Below, piece after piece: positions 1 through 11,397 of a stretch of DNA of 60,000 nt; the first letter of the stretch is position 1, and each line of letters begins with the position of its first letter. The translations under genes were made by a program, and so were the position numbers. Source of the DNA: Strigamia acuminata (lineage: Eukaryota; Arthropoda; Chilopoda; Geophilomorpha; Linotaeniidae); assembly GCA_949358305.1 (NCBI GenBank), contig OX442316.1:18478001-18538000 (forward strand), written 5' to 3'. A model generated the notes under the pieces. The model was given only the letters and a program-made list of their open reading frames with translations. It made no database searches and was not told where the DNA came from.

Positions 1-78
1 GCAAAAAATTTTCGCCTCGTTTTAATTCGCGAGAGCTGCGATTGCGCGACATCACAACTTTAACAAACAAATTGTCTA

Positions 79-100
79 ACTTGGCTTTCATTTTTCCCAG
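79..100 (+). promoter_or_regulatory. Possible 3' splice acceptor in the 5'UTR
   Basis: A pyrimidine-rich run ending TTTTTCCCAG, followed by a transcribed-looking GC-rich stretch, resembles a 3' splice site. If used, a non-coding leader exon would lie upstream of this window and the exon carrying the start codon would begin at 101. Without transcript data it could equally be chance. Confidence 0.25.
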
Positions 101-111
101 TGTCAGCTGAC

Positions 112-231
112 ATGCCACGTGAGCCGTGCGCGCAGACTCAGATTATTCGAGCAGCATCGATTCGTGAGCGGAGCGAGTCGGCTCGGTTCGGCACGAGCAG
201 TAAGCTGCACGACGTCGTGCGCGTTGGCTAG
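112..231 (+). other. Upstream ORF of 39 codons before the Dscam start
   Basis: ATG at 112-114 opens a 39-codon frame (begins MPREPCAQTQ) that ends at TAG 229-231, about 100 bases before the main start codon. It does not overlap the main frame. If the transcript begins upstream of 112, this frame could reduce or regulate translation of the main ORF. The peptide resembles nothing I recognise. Its relevance depends on an unknown transcription start. Confidence 0.25.
207..220. promoter_or_regulatory. 14-bp perfect palindrome in the 5'UTR region
   Basis: GCACGACGTCGTGC is a perfect 14-bp inverted repeat centred on ACGT. It could be a dimeric transcription-factor site or a short RNA hairpin in the leader. 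No specific factor can be named from the sequence. Confidence 0.3.
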
Positions 232-332
232 CGCTTTTCTCCCGCATTTCTCGCCGCCCTTGATTCTCGAACCGAGGCGATTCACGTGCTAGGCGGACCT
301 CGGTGGACCCCCATCGGATAGCTCCGGCCGAC

Positions 333-405
333 ATGGACTCCTGCAGCTTGCAGCGACGTCTTCTAGTGTTTGCCGTCTCTCTTTATCTTCTTGGCGTTGC
401 ACAAG
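333..405 (+). CDS. Dscam: Dscam-family protein, exon A: start codon and signal peptide
   Basis: This is the first coding exon. The ATG at 333 has a good context (G at -3, G at +4) and is the first in-frame ATG after the TGA at 261. It encodes residues 1-24, MDSCSLQRRL then LVFAVSLYLLGVAQ. Two arginines followed by an uninterrupted hydrophobic core and a small residue near the end form a textbook secretory signal peptide. The exon ends CAAG, followed by a strong donor GTAAGA at 406, and stops after the first base of a codon (phase 1). Joined to exon B at 37456 (TC...) the split codon reads GTC, valine, and the frame runs into the first Ig domain. Assignment to Dscam rests on exon B. A signal peptide in its own exon before a giant intron is common in large cell-adhesion genes. 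Another leader exon upstream or inside the intron cannot be excluded. Confidence 0.82.
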
Positions 406-2444
406 GTAAGAAATTGATGAAATTGACCGTTTTTGTTCATTTAGTGTTTCAAAAAGTAATTGGGGAACTGGAATTTCTGTTTTTGAATTTTGTGAGTGTA
501 TTTTTATTTTATTTAAATTTACCTTTTGATTTAAAATGTGGTTTGTATGAAATTTTGCATAAATTTGAATAGTGGAATGAAGGCGAAGTTATTCATCATT
601 TAAACTGGCACTCGGTTTGGAAATGCAAACGAGATTTCTCATTAATTTCGTTTGTAAATCGATTTTACTTTTTAATTTTGTTTATTTATTTATTGTATTT
701 ATTTATTTAATTTTATTTATTTATCGGGAGCAATTAGTTGAGGAATTTTCTATTTGGGAATAGTTTGAACGGTTTGAACGTGGCAAATGGCGGATAATAA
801 ATTGAGTGAAGCGGGGTTAAAGGGATTATGGAGGGAGGAGCGGTATAATTTTTCGTGTTGGTTGTTATCAGTTGAGTAATGGCCAACGACTCTTCAGGTG
901 TGTGCATGTTCAAATTTGCTCGTTAAAATAGTCTCATGTTTTATCTAATCAGCAATGGAACGTGAAATTAAGGCGTTGCCGATTTGATGCGAGCGTCTCG
1001 AGCGGCCTCTTTGCAGGCCCCTTTGGATCTGGCCTGCGGGGAGCCAGTGGAGTTCCACATCCGAGTCGAATAAAAAATCTTGCTCGAAATTGATCTCGGT
1101 TTTATTGAAAAAAATGGAGAAATTTGCTAAAATCAAAGGGGAAAACGCGGGTGAGTGACAGGTGTTGTTTTCCTTTGAGAAATTGATTGAGTAAGGAAGC
1201 GCTTGGCTTTACGACGTTTTTATTGCGCTTTTTTAGTGATAAGATATGCATTTTTAATAGATTCTGATCGTTTTATGAGTCTTGGTCATTTTGTGCATAC
1301 TTAAAAGTAATCTGTCGGATCCACACCCACTGCACTTCATCAATTTACAAGCGGAAATGATTTTTCGAAGCCAATTTTTTTTTTCTTTTCTTTTGGCAAG
1401 ATGTGCTCATTAATTTTCTTCCCGAAAATAATTTAGGATAAGATGCGATTGGTTTTCATCGGCTCGATGCTTAAAGAATGATAATTTTTGAGTTGTGTTG
1501 AGAATACAGAGTGGATTAAATTAGGGAAGAATTTTGATCAAGTTTGAGAATTTATTTTGCAAATTGGTGTAATTGCCAATTTTGCTCATTTCTTGCAATA
1601 ATTCAATTGGAATCGAAGCAGTAGGGGCTGATTTTAATACGTTTAAGTTGCGCTTCTTGCCAGTTCATTTGGGAAATCAGCTTGAACGACCTTCTTTATT
1701 TAAATTCGGTTATTTTAAGTTTTTTTTTGGACTTGTATACATCAAGTGTATCTCGATTCAAAATTGAATTTTAAAAAAAAAGAAAAAGAATTTTTTTTTG
1801 GTTTTAATCTTGAAATATTACAAATTGTAATGGTAGAATATTAAGAAAAGCGAATAACAAGTAGGATTACGATTTTTTTTTACTTACCGGTAATGAAATC
1901 TGGGCAAATTTTGCACGTAAAATTTCATTTTCTCAAAGTTTTAGCAATTTTTCTATGCATTGCACAATTTAATTTGCACGTTTAGATGTCGAGTAGAATT
2001 TTGTATGAGTCTGACGGAGGTGTATTCAGATGTATGCCCAACATAACTGGTTTTGGAATTTGTTGCCTGCTTGTGGCTCAATTAGGTGTAAGATGCGCCA
2101 GACGAGGTCTGTTGAGAAGAAGTCCGTAAGAATTTGCATCTGTTGCAAAGGGGATTTGTATTGATTGAGTTGTGCGGGAGAAAACTTTGTTACTAATCCA
2201 TCACAAACAGCCAGCTTCCTTTCCCAGGGACGCCCTCGCACTGAATGCTAAAAACCTCGCTAAAGAATGTATAAAATAAAATTGCTATTTCAAATATTCA
2301 ACAGTTTACTTCTACTTCGCTTTCTTTTCAAATTGACTTTCGGAGGGAAAAATCAAAGCGCTTTAATGCAAGCGGGATTTATACAATCAACATTCTTTTA
2401 CTTCGGTGATCGCAACTTGTCAAATTACTAAGTTTACTATCGTA
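406..2444. other. Intron 1, first 2 kb: low-complexity AT-rich DNA
   Basis: T-rich sequence with TTTA-type runs at 660-725 and several poly-T tracts (about 1375, 1790 and 1873). A small GC-richer patch at 960-1075 contains a hairpin (1013-1037). No coding signal. Confidence 0.6.
1013..1037. repeat. Hairpin GCAGGCC ... GGCCTGC
   Basis: A perfect 7-bp inverted repeat with an 11-base loop sits in an isolated GC-rich patch of the otherwise AT-rich intron. TTTGCAG inside it also resembles a splice acceptor, but the frame continuing from exon A soon meets a stop and no donor follows, so it is not called as an exon. Confidence 0.4.
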
Positions 2445-2613
2445 AGTTTTCCAGAAAAGTGAAAATCCGAATTTAATTTTTCTCGAAAATTGATCATGTA
2501 AACGGGGCGCGACAGCCACAAGCGCTTTAATTTTGGTTAAAGAATTGCAGATTTGCGCCCCAATATTTGCAAAAATTCAACTAAAATGTCACTGTCGCTG
2601 TCGTCATGTTTAC
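2445..2613. repeat. Dispersed palindromic repeat, copy 1 (MITE-like)
   Basis: Bases 2445-2497 (AGTTTTCCAGAAAAGTGAAA through GATCATG) match 10063-10117 at roughly 85% with one gap. The matched part is itself palindromic (TTTTCCAGAAAA against TTTTCTCGAAAA). Just inside are facing arms: CATGTAAAC with GCGACAG (2495-2516) and CTGTCG with CATGTTTAC (2591-2612). Two independent copies plus internal symmetry suggest a small non-autonomous DNA element. Its exact ends and target duplication are not resolved. Confidence 0.55.
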
Positions 2614-4231
2614 CTAACTATACAGACGGTTTTGCAGAAAAATAAAATTGTATATTTCGTATGTGGAAAGTGTCCATGCAAACTTAGTAAATGACATGAA
2701 CCGAGTCGCATGTTTGTTTTTATTGGACAAGTTTGGGTTTGTGTTTGTTATTGACACAGCACTTTGGCTTTGCACCTTGTTTGTGAAGCCCGGGTCAATG
2801 TAACGTTGCAGGAGGGGTCAGCAACCAATTAAAAAGTTACAAGTGGTTATGACTCCGCAAATAAAATCATTTGTTTTCTCCTTGGGGAAAGCGTGTTGTT
2901 ATATTAATTGCTTACTTCGGGCGTGAAATAGGAACTGCGAGCAAAGACCTAGGTTGGGCAATAAATCTTATCCATTAATCGAGCGGATATCAATTGACCA
3001 ATGTTAGTTTTAAGCCTGCATGCTCTGTATGTCAGAGCGACTTATCTTCTTGACGGGGTGCACCGAGTGGTCAACGCCTTGACCGATGGGCAAAATAATG
3101 GTGAAAATAGGAGTTTAATTTGATGCGTTTGAAGCTGCTAGAGTATTGATGCTAATTGGTATTGTACGCTGTATTAATTAAGCATTAAGGTAAATTGCAT
3201 TAGCGGCAAAGCAAAAGCATGTTTGCTTGTTAATTTGCAATAAGGCTTTGCTAATAAGAGCGTGCAAACACATGCGTGTTATTGGTTGCAGTGCCCAGTT
3301 GGCTCAACAACACTATGAAAACGCGTTGATAATTTAAAATTATTAGGCGAAACAATTGTAGTTGATATTTGATGGCGGAGTGGTTAATTTTAGCTTTGCA
3401 GCCGTGGGTTTAGCACATTTGCATTGCCGGGGCGAACACGTGACAAATTTGCAATTTAAGTCAACAGCGCTTGTGTCAACAAGCTGAGAAAACGCACACG
3501 AGTCGGCGAAAATTAAACAAGCAAACAAAAAAATATTGAATTTTATGATCGATTTTTGGTATTGCATTCTCGCAAAACCTCGCGATGATTTCCAAAAATA
3601 AGCGTTTGCTGGGATTAAGCGTTGCAAGTATCCATAAAGCCACACGCACATCCATTTTGGACTTTAGGGAGATTATAAAGTCTCGTTAAGTAGGAGCAGA
3701 TTTCACTCAAAGGTGAAGCACAATTTAGCCAGATTTAGTTGAAATGAAATTGTAGAAAAGTCTTTTCCTGATATTCTCCTGCAAGGTGTAAAAATGTTGC
3801 GCGAAATGTTGGAGGAAAACGAAATAAAATGTAATCAAATTTAATCAAAACAAAATTCAAACTTCTCAGACTAATGATGTTAAGCTATGCATTAAGCATG
3901 CTCAAACACACCCATTATGGACCGAGTACAAATATTAAAGCGGAACATGCTGGTGTTTGATGATAATTAACGTAATTAGACCCTTTTATAATTTATAAAC
4001 TTTTACTTTCTTTACAAGCAATCTAATCGATAATGTCAACCTGAAATATTGGACGGGTCGCATGCAATCTTGTTGACCACATCGCACTTGATGTGGAATT
4101 CCGCAATGCAAGATTTATTCTCTTAGCAACGTGACAAAAAATTGTCAAGCAATTGCTAGTCCTGTCAATCGATTATGGTAAAACTACGTAGAAATTTCAT
4201 CACATAAATATTGTACACGTAAACGCATGAA
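2614..4231. other. Intron 1 segment without recognised features
   Basis: AT-rich intronic sequence. A short hairpin GGTCAA/TTGACC lies at 3069-3084. A 102-codon minus-strand open frame at 3343-3651 has an internal hydrophobic stretch followed by several cysteines, but no other support; I regard it as chance. Confidence 0.5.
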
Positions 4232-4315
4232 ACATTGGGAGGCTTTTCCTTCTAACACATTGGGAGGCTTTTCCTGCTAGCATACATTGGGAGGCTTTAC
4301 CTGCTAACATTGGGA
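4232..4315. repeat. Minisatellite, unit 23-27 bp, about 3.3 copies
   Basis: Three consecutive units begin ACATTGGGAGGCTTT at 4232, 4257 and 4284, with a partial fourth (ACATTGGGA) at 4307. The unit tail varies (CCTTCTAAC, CCTGCTAGCAT, CCTGCTA), so spacing drifts between 23 and 27 bases. It is a short, moderately homogeneous tandem repeat. Confidence 0.9.
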
Positions 4316-7300
4316 AATTATGTCAACACTTTTTTGCGTTTATTTTTTTAATTTAATTTTTATTTAATTTTGTAGCTGTGTAAATAAAACTGTTTGCCAA
4401 AATCATAGTTGCCGGAAAATGTAATGTTGCTGTTTTATTTATTTATTTATTTTTTATTTATTTTTTATTTTTTCTTATTTTTTGATTTTTATGTCGATCG
4501 TTAAACGCGGATAAAGTAAATATGCCTGCTCAAGTGTGACATGAAAATTTAAATACATTTTTGTTTGTTTACTGGCGCATTATACACGTTATCTTTTTAA
4601 ACATCTAGGCTTTTAGGGTATTTTTACGTTTTTAAATCGATACGCGTGCATCGCATTGCATATCAAGTTTGGGTCAACAAGACTAATGCAACAAAGCAAC
4701 AGATACAAAAAAAAATCAATATTGTTTTAAGGGTAATTAAAATGTGAATAAAGAATTATTATTAAAAATTCAGGGATGAGTTCATTGTAGGGGAAATGAA
4801 TGTGTTTTTGTTGGAGGAAAATGGCCGAGTCTTTTTTTGGCAAGTTAAAAAAAATGGAGACATTTTTAATGGGGTGAAACGAAGTTAGTATTTCGTAACT
4901 GTTTTATGGTGTGTGTAGGAAGCTTGAATGCAAGTTTCTTTTCGTTTCGTCTCTGTGCCCAATGCTCTTTTTCTGTCGAGCATGGACTTATTCGAACTTT
5001 AATGGCGTCAGTATATCTCGTGGAGTTCTAGGCTTTTGTAGGTGGTGCAGTAAGAAGCCTCTTTCTCTCATTTAATTGCTTCCATTGAGAGAGATGTGAG
5101 AAAACATTCTCTCTTGCGCCTTAGACTCAATTACACGGGGATACGCAATGAAAGACGAAGAGATTTATGCCGGCTCTTTAAAACTCAACTTTAAAGCGAG
5201 GGAAGAAAGTAAAGAAACAAAAAACTGATCATTCTTTTATGCAAACACTGCACTGCACTTTTTCTTTTTTCTTTTTTTGCAGCTTAGTTGCAATTGTAAA
5301 GAATGTCGTTATATGTTTGTTGATTGTACTCACGTTTTGAACGGAAGAAATAAGACCTCAGATGTTGAAAAATCGAATTTTTTTATTAAAAAAATGGTGT
5401 ACTTGTTGTTGTATCGACGAATAATGGTTCTTAGGGAATTATTCAGCGATTGAGGTTGTTTGGAGCAGTTGGAAGACCCTGGATAGCGGATAAAGTGAAA
5501 TAATGACATATTCGATGCATCTAATTTGATGGCTAACTGGAAGAAGCAAAAAATGTACATTGATTGGGAGATGTTGTTGTTAAAATGAAAAATATATTTT
5601 GGAGGACGAGTTAAAACTTTAAAAGGGAAATTTAACACGCGTAAGTGCTATTTGGAGGTTAAAGAGACAGAAGGATGCGAAGTTTCATGCTGATAAAGAG
5701 GCGGTACGGATTAAGATGAAAGATGAACTTTGTAATGTTAAGCTCGGATTTGAGCAGGGATTAACTCGAGCGGGGAAACTAATGTGTGTATGAATTTTTC
5801 AAGAATGTTTTTAAAAATTCCTGGTCTCTATTTGTCTGTGCCGTTGGTTCCATTGATTTGGCTTTCTGAGAACAAGAGCTCAGTTGTCATGGGCGGTATC
5901 TGACTAAATCGTTACAAGGAATTATTTATGTAGTTGGATTTGAAAAATGGTCTCTCGTTGCTTTAAAGGTTCGCCTCTTAATTTGTTTTTCGCTTTTTAT
6001 TTATTTGTGTGTATATTCTTTTTTTTGTTGCGTGACTCGGACAATCCGAAAATCCGAAGTGATCCATTGCCTACTGCGTGCTGCGCCATTTTTTCTTTGA
6101 TCTCCCGCAGGGTGGACTTGATTCTCCCAAATGAAAACCACACCATCTCGAGGCTCGGTGTCAGACTCGTAAAAAGACGCTCACGAGTCCATCCAGCGAT
6201 TCTCGTGTCAATTCTTAATGTAGCGGACGCGCATCGGGGGCTTTGTGCCTCCTTCCATTGGCTAACAACCAACTTAAGCGCGGCTTATGGCGCCGGAAGT
6301 GATGCGTGGACGCGCGCAGTTTTCTTTCATTAGCAGAATGTCAACAGACAAAGTCACGGTGCTGCTGATTTCCGCCCGCGTTTTCTCGACAAAAAAGAGA
6401 TAATGGATGTGTTTATTTGCAAGCGCCAGTGTTTTTCCACCCAGATGTGCTGGAGAAACGAAATATTCGAAAAAGCTCGAATGCACGGTGGAAGAATGGC
6501 GAATAGTATTGGAAAAAGATGGCAATTGATTAGATTTCTTCTCGTGTTGAATTCAAGTTGACAATGTCATTTGTGCCAGTTGGAGAGAGACAGCTTTTTA
6601 AGGAGGTGGCGCGGAACATGGAAATCGATGTGGAATGTACACTGTTTTCGACATGCTTTCGAGAGGGGCTCGGTCTGCTCTGCTGCAAATGTATGCGTGC
6701 ACCGAGCATGTGTTTGTATGCGGTCGAAACGAAATCGACTGGGCTTATTGGATCAAGTTCAATTAGAGAATCGCATTCGCCTCGTCCACGAAATCAGTAG
6801 CGGGGAAATTGGCAAAACGGGCGGCGTCTCATCTGAGGTTTCTTCGCGGTCGCCGCTCCATCCATCAACCGGAGACAGCCATTTTTTCTCACCAACATTC
6901 CCCATACCCACTCACTCCTCTTTCTCTTTATTCCATCCACTAGCTGTTTCTTGACCCCATCAAGCCCCCAGTTCCCAATATTACCAGGGTACGGTGGCTA
7001 CTGGACTCGTTGTTAACTCGAAACCGTCTGTGGTATATCGAATTTTTTTTTCTTCTTTCATAGGAGGAAGTGGAAGTGGAGGACGAGTAGATTTTTGTCG
7101 TAAAAATGGTCGCTCGCTTGGAATTTTCTTCCATCTTTTTTTCTGCTTCGATGCTTTTGTTAAATGAGATCTGGTGGACTGTTTTCAAGCAATTGTCATC
7201 TCGGCGTTTTTTTTTTGTCTTTGTCTTCTTTGTTGAATTTTAACGTTGGGATGGGTCAATGGCCGAAACTTTGGTTGTTGTCGGCCTTACCTTTGGTGTG

Positions 7301-7397
7301 GGTGCGGTCCAATTCCATTAGGACGCTTTACAATGGTCACTAATGGAGTTTTGCCGCTCATTCGATGGACAAGACCAGTCCCAGTAGCCGGTCTAGT
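4316..7397. other. Intron 1 segment: AT-rich, with a GC-richer island near 6.03-6.35 kb
   Basis: 4316-6000 is low-complexity T-rich DNA, including TTTA runs at 4435-4480. From about 6030 to 6350 the sequence becomes clearly richer in G+C and CpG and includes a CCAAT-type word (CCATTGGC near 6255). A second GC-richer patch covers about 6760-6900. Open frames here run on both strands, which reflects the composition. A good-looking acceptor (CTCCCGCAG, ending 6110) would put an immediate TGA in the Dscam frame, so it is not a coding cassette. Candidate regulatory islands at best. Confidence 0.45.
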
Positions 7398-7420
7398 TCT
7401 CTCTCTCTCTCTCTCTCTCT
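7398..7420. repeat. (TC)n microsatellite
   Basis: Uninterrupted TC dinucleotide run of about 11 units. Confidence 0.95.
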
Positions 7421-8568
7421 GCACCTCGTGTATTCAACCACTCAATTTCCACGAGAATGATAGACCGGCTTCGTACACTTAAAAAGAAGACCTTGATTGG
7501 TTTTGAAGCGGTTTAAAGATGATTGAGTTTTTCTCAACAGTTTGTTTGCACGTGGTAAACACCAGTTGCTTTAGTTTGCTTTAGGATTATGAGTAAATTA
7601 GAATTTTTGGTTTTTGGTATTTTTTTTTAAATTTTTATGAGTAAATCGGATAATGGAAACGGAAAAAAGTGTAAGGGGCGGCTTGGAAGGAGTTTTGGCA
7701 TGTTCTACAGATGGATATAGGAGAGGACAGTAGGCGAGGGGGAGGATTACCTTGGCAGTTCGCTGAGGCGAAAATAATAGTCGACGTCCAGTCGAGTGGT
7801 CTCGGTTCAACTCTCGAGCTACTGTCCGCCCAAAGAAATTTGATTTTCACAAAAGCAGCGCTGCACTTGAATTATTTCGCCCATCAACTCGTCTAATCGG
7901 AGAAAATTTTTTTATTTTTTTAGAAATATATATATTTTGTTAAAGGAATTTTGTAATATCGAGCAATTCGATGGATGTTTATGGTGATAAAAGGAAAGAT
8001 TTGCTCGACTCCTCCTTCACCCCATTAATCAGACGTGAATCAGTCGGTAATTTATGGGGATGTCATTCGCGCAATAAAAAAAATGACTTGGGCGAGTGAA
8101 ATTCGCTCCTTCATATTTAATACGGTTCAATATTTTTTTTTTGGTTACGACGCTTCATTAACGAGGTGCACGTCATTTCCAAGTGTCGAAATGTCTGTAG
8201 GTATAGAAAATGGGAGTGAAATGGATTTTTTTTTTTTTTTTTTTTAAGTAATGTTTGGTTTGGATTCTGGGCATGGGATTTTGATTTATAGCTGTCAGCA
8301 GAAAATTGTCGCTTTGATGCCATTTTTTTCTCTTAAGAGAATTGAGAAATGCGCATTTTCGACTGGCGTGTCGAGGATGATGATGAGAATTTGTGATGAT
8401 GGTTCGCCCTTAAATCCAATTGCGTTTTGGGTTAAATGAGGAGAAATAAAATGAAAATTTTATTTACTGGTGTCTGTCAATGGCCAGTGCCCTTAAGGGG
8501 GTTGAAGGAGTGAAGCGATCAATCGATTATGCCAAGAAGAGATCTTGCTGGCGTTTATGCAATCTGTC
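7421..8568. other. Intron 1 segment with a 20-base poly-T tract
   Basis: AT-rich intronic DNA. A T20 tract lies at 8226-8245. Nothing gene-like is seen. Confidence 0.6.
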
Positions 8569-8599
8569 GGGGGGAAGGGAAGGGAAGGGAAGGGAAGGA
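8569..8599 (+). repeat. (GGGAA)n microsatellite, G-quadruplex-capable
   Basis: Five consecutive GGGAA units (begins GGGGGGAAGGGAAGGGAA). Four or more G3 runs with two-base loops satisfy the usual G-quadruplex pattern on the + strand, which is also the RNA-like strand of the intron. Confidence 0.9.
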
Positions 8600-10062
8600 G
8601 CGAGAATGTTTTGATGGGCTGAGAAACTGCAAGTGGTCGCGCGATTAATTCCGTATTGATTTGTTTTTATTTATCAAGTGAAATTCAGGCTTGTTGTTTT
8701 TAATGGTGTTATTAACATTGGTATTAGCGTTGCGATGTGATGTGGAAGTAAATTGTTTGTTTAGAGTTCAAGATCGGGAAATGTTATCGATGCTAATTCA
8801 ATTTTCAAGCTGGAGGTTTTGAAAAGGGTGTTTGTTATTCAAAGAAATAAACATTTTATGGCAATATAGTAATGAAATTATTTTTTTTTTAATTTAAATA
8901 AGAAGAAAAAAAATTAAAACGTAGGAATTTATTTTTAAAATATTTACAAAAGGCTTGGAAAAAATTTAAATAATTAATAAAAATTATAGGAGTATTTTTT
9001 TTTTAATTTTTATGAGATTAAAAATTCTGTCTGAAGCTTTGGAAATTGATTTTTTAAAAATTGAGGAAACTAATCATTAAAAACATCTTGGAAATATAAG
9101 AAAAATTACTGAACAAAGAAACATCATTAATTTTTGAGAACTTCTGTTACATAAGAAGGAAAAAAAATCAATTACATTTTTTTTTTCCATTTTTTTTTTT
9201 AAATTTTTTTTTTTCTAAAAAAAAATAAAATCAAGAATGCCGAGTTTAATTTTTATTTGCTTTGTTTCTGCTTGTAGCGAATCGCTGCAAATGCTCATAC
9301 GGATTAAGCCGAAATCCCCCGGAAACCTTATTTATTTATTCTTTTCATCTCTTAAAAAGATCCATGGCTGCAATTGGCGCGTTTTTACAGCACTTTCACA
9401 ATCCCGAGGAGGATTTCTATTTGAATTACACCGAGACATCTCTGTTTGTCTATAAAAATTGCGCATTAATATTCGCGCGTCAGATTCTTGATGCCAAATT
9501 ATGATGATGGGCCGGACAAATCGGTTCCTTGTCTGAAACGCACTAGCAACCAAAAGTCCTTTTAAGAGTTTCATGTGCCAAGAAAATGAGTCGAGCGAAC
9601 CATCATTAATTTCGGTTTTTTCCTTCGTGTGTAGTGCAGAAGTGGGAAGAAAATGGTGGAGGGGGTAGGTGGCAAGGACTCCGGAGGGAAAACGGAAGGG
9701 ATAGGTGGGGAGGGGGGGCAGGCGAAGGAGATTTCCTGAGTTTTACGATAGGCTTATTTGCACGCGGGCATTATGCTGCCGCACTCTTACTGGAATACGT
9801 TGATGACTTTTCTTTTTCTATTTCTCTTGTGCTTCTGGCTCTTTTTCATCAGTGCAGATGGAGGTTTTTCCGTCTTTTTCTCCCCCCTCGTTTATTTGTT
9901 GGTTACTTTTCGCACTGGATGAATTGAAATGTGTTGATGGCGAGTTAGTTTTTTTTCAATTTCGAGTTTGGGTAGAAATGGAAGAAAACTACAAATTAAA
10001 CTCCATTTTTTTTAAAATAATGATAAACCAAATAAGAAAAATATACAAGTTTATGTGGTGAC
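8600..10062. other. Intron 1 segment: A/T homopolymer-rich block and a G-rich patch
   Basis: 8870-9235 is almost entirely A and T, with long homopolymers. 9655-9730 is strongly G-rich (several runs of 3-6 G with irregular loops). No gene-like feature. Confidence 0.6.
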
Positions 10063-10250
10063 AGTTTTCCGGAAAAAGTGAAAATTGAAATTTTGTTTTT
10101 CTGGAAAATTGATCATGGAAATACATAAATATTACTGTCAGTACGGCACTTTCACGCATGCTAAGGTGTTTACATGTAGTTTACAATGCGCAAAACACCA
10201 AAATCTACTTCTGAAACTAGTTTGTTTACAACAGAGTACATGTAAACCTT
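10063..10250. repeat. Dispersed palindromic repeat, copy 2, with a GTTTACATG hairpin
   Basis: 10063-10117 matches copy 1 at 2445-2497 and is a stronger palindrome here (TTTTCCGGAAAAAGTGAAAA against TTTTGTTTTTCTGGAAAA). Downstream, AAGGTGTTTACATGTA (10163-10178) faces TACATGTAAACCTT (10237-10250), an inverted repeat of about 14 bp broken by a 2-base bulge, with a 58-base loop. The combination of a TTTTCC palindrome and GTTTACATG arms is shared with copy 1, which supports a common small element. Outer boundaries are uncertain. Confidence 0.6.
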
Positions 10251-11373
10251 TGAATTTTCACAGTAAAACGTGTTTTAGGGAATTAAAATGCACTTTGGTT
10301 TAGAAACGGTAAATTTGCGCAATGGCGTCACGTTTGCTGACACTTGACGATCAGAAACCATCCGGATGACATGCAACTTTTTATCTCCTAAAGAGATTCG
10401 CGTCGACAGATGCGAAATTATGTAAAACTGAACTTAAAACGCTCTAAAAGTAGTGGAACGACATTTTTTTGTCCTTGGATTCATTTCATTCTTTAAAAAA
10501 AAAACTATTTTTAATATTCCAAATTGATCATTTTATTGAATTTGAGTTATGCACTAGAAACGTCAATCAATTTTTTTTCTTTTTTCTTTATCTTCTTTCT
10601 TTCTCTCTTTTTTGTTCCTTTTCTTGCTTTTATGCTTTTAGCAGTGGCAGTCGTCAAGCGAAGAGAAGTGTGAATGTTATTTTCCATCCGAAATTGACGA
10701 CCAGTTATTTATCAGAGTTTGGCACCATTTTCATTCCTTTCACATTTTGCTAAAAGATCAGCGAGTTGAAAAATGCAGGAGATAAGGCAGGCATAGCATG
10801 ACGGAGAGTTTTAAAACGGTTTAGCCCAGCTCTCCCTTCCGCCATTGGTCTTGTGCGATGAATTAAGCAAGCAGATGATGCGCTTTTCAGATAAGACGAA
10901 CGAGTCGTGCAGCGAAGGTGACCAAGCCCCAAGTTTTATCAACACTTGGGAGATTAATGCGCGCTGTCATTAAGACGAGTTTGAGAGACTTCCAACTTGA
11001 AAAGAGCTAACAAATTGCCGAGATTATTCGTCGCCCAACAAAATGTTCTTCAGGGGCTCCTTCAAAGAGAAGTACGGTGTAATTTGGCTGTGGGCCGCCT
11101 TTAATTTCCCACTCTTGGCTTCACCTGAAGAGAAGAGAAGAGAAAAGAAGAGGACAATGGAATTTTTTCTTCCTTCGTTTCTCGGCGAAAGTTAATTCGG
11201 TGTGCGCTAAAGGAATTCGGAATGTGTTTGGCTTGATGAGCGCAAATACGATTCTGGGCTTTAAACTCTCGTATATTTGGATCTTCTTCGCGATTTGTTG
11301 ACAATTCGGCCACATTTGTCGTTTCCTATTTTAATTTAAGCTTCGTTGCGTCTTGCGAGCACTTTTTCTGCAA
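10251..11373. other. Intron 1 segment without recognised features
   Basis: Intronic DNA of mixed composition; pyrimidine-rich at 10568-10640. Nothing gene-like. Confidence 0.6.
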
Positions 11374-11397
11374 AATGAATGAATGAATGAATGAATG
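11374..11397. repeat. (AATG)6 microsatellite
   Basis: Six perfect AATG units. Confidence 0.95.

Larger units (their letters stand above)
1..332 (+). promoter_or_regulatory. Promoter / 5' untranslated region of the Dscam-family gene
   Basis: This is the sequence upstream of the start codon of exon A. From about 100 onward it is visibly richer in G+C and CpG than the intron that follows, with repeated GAGCG, GTGCGCG and ACGTCGTGC words. I see no convincing TATA box, and the transcription start cannot be fixed from sequence alone. An in-frame TGA at 261-263 lies upstream of the ATG at 333 with no intervening in-frame ATG, which supports that start. The stretch also contains a pyrimidine tract ending in AG at 79-100, an upstream ORF at 112-231 and a 14-bp perfect palindrome at 207-220. 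The role as promoter or UTR is inferred from position. Confidence 0.6.

Noticed and set aside
3343-3651. Minus-strand frame with a hydrophobic stretch and six downstream cysteines, like a small secreted peptide
   Set aside because: The cysteine spacing matches no family I know, and nothing else supports a gene.
6096-6170. Good-looking splice acceptor (CTTTGATCTCCCGCAG) suggesting a cassette exon
   Set aside because: Joined to exon A in phase 1 it gives a TGA after three codons, and no strong donor follows.
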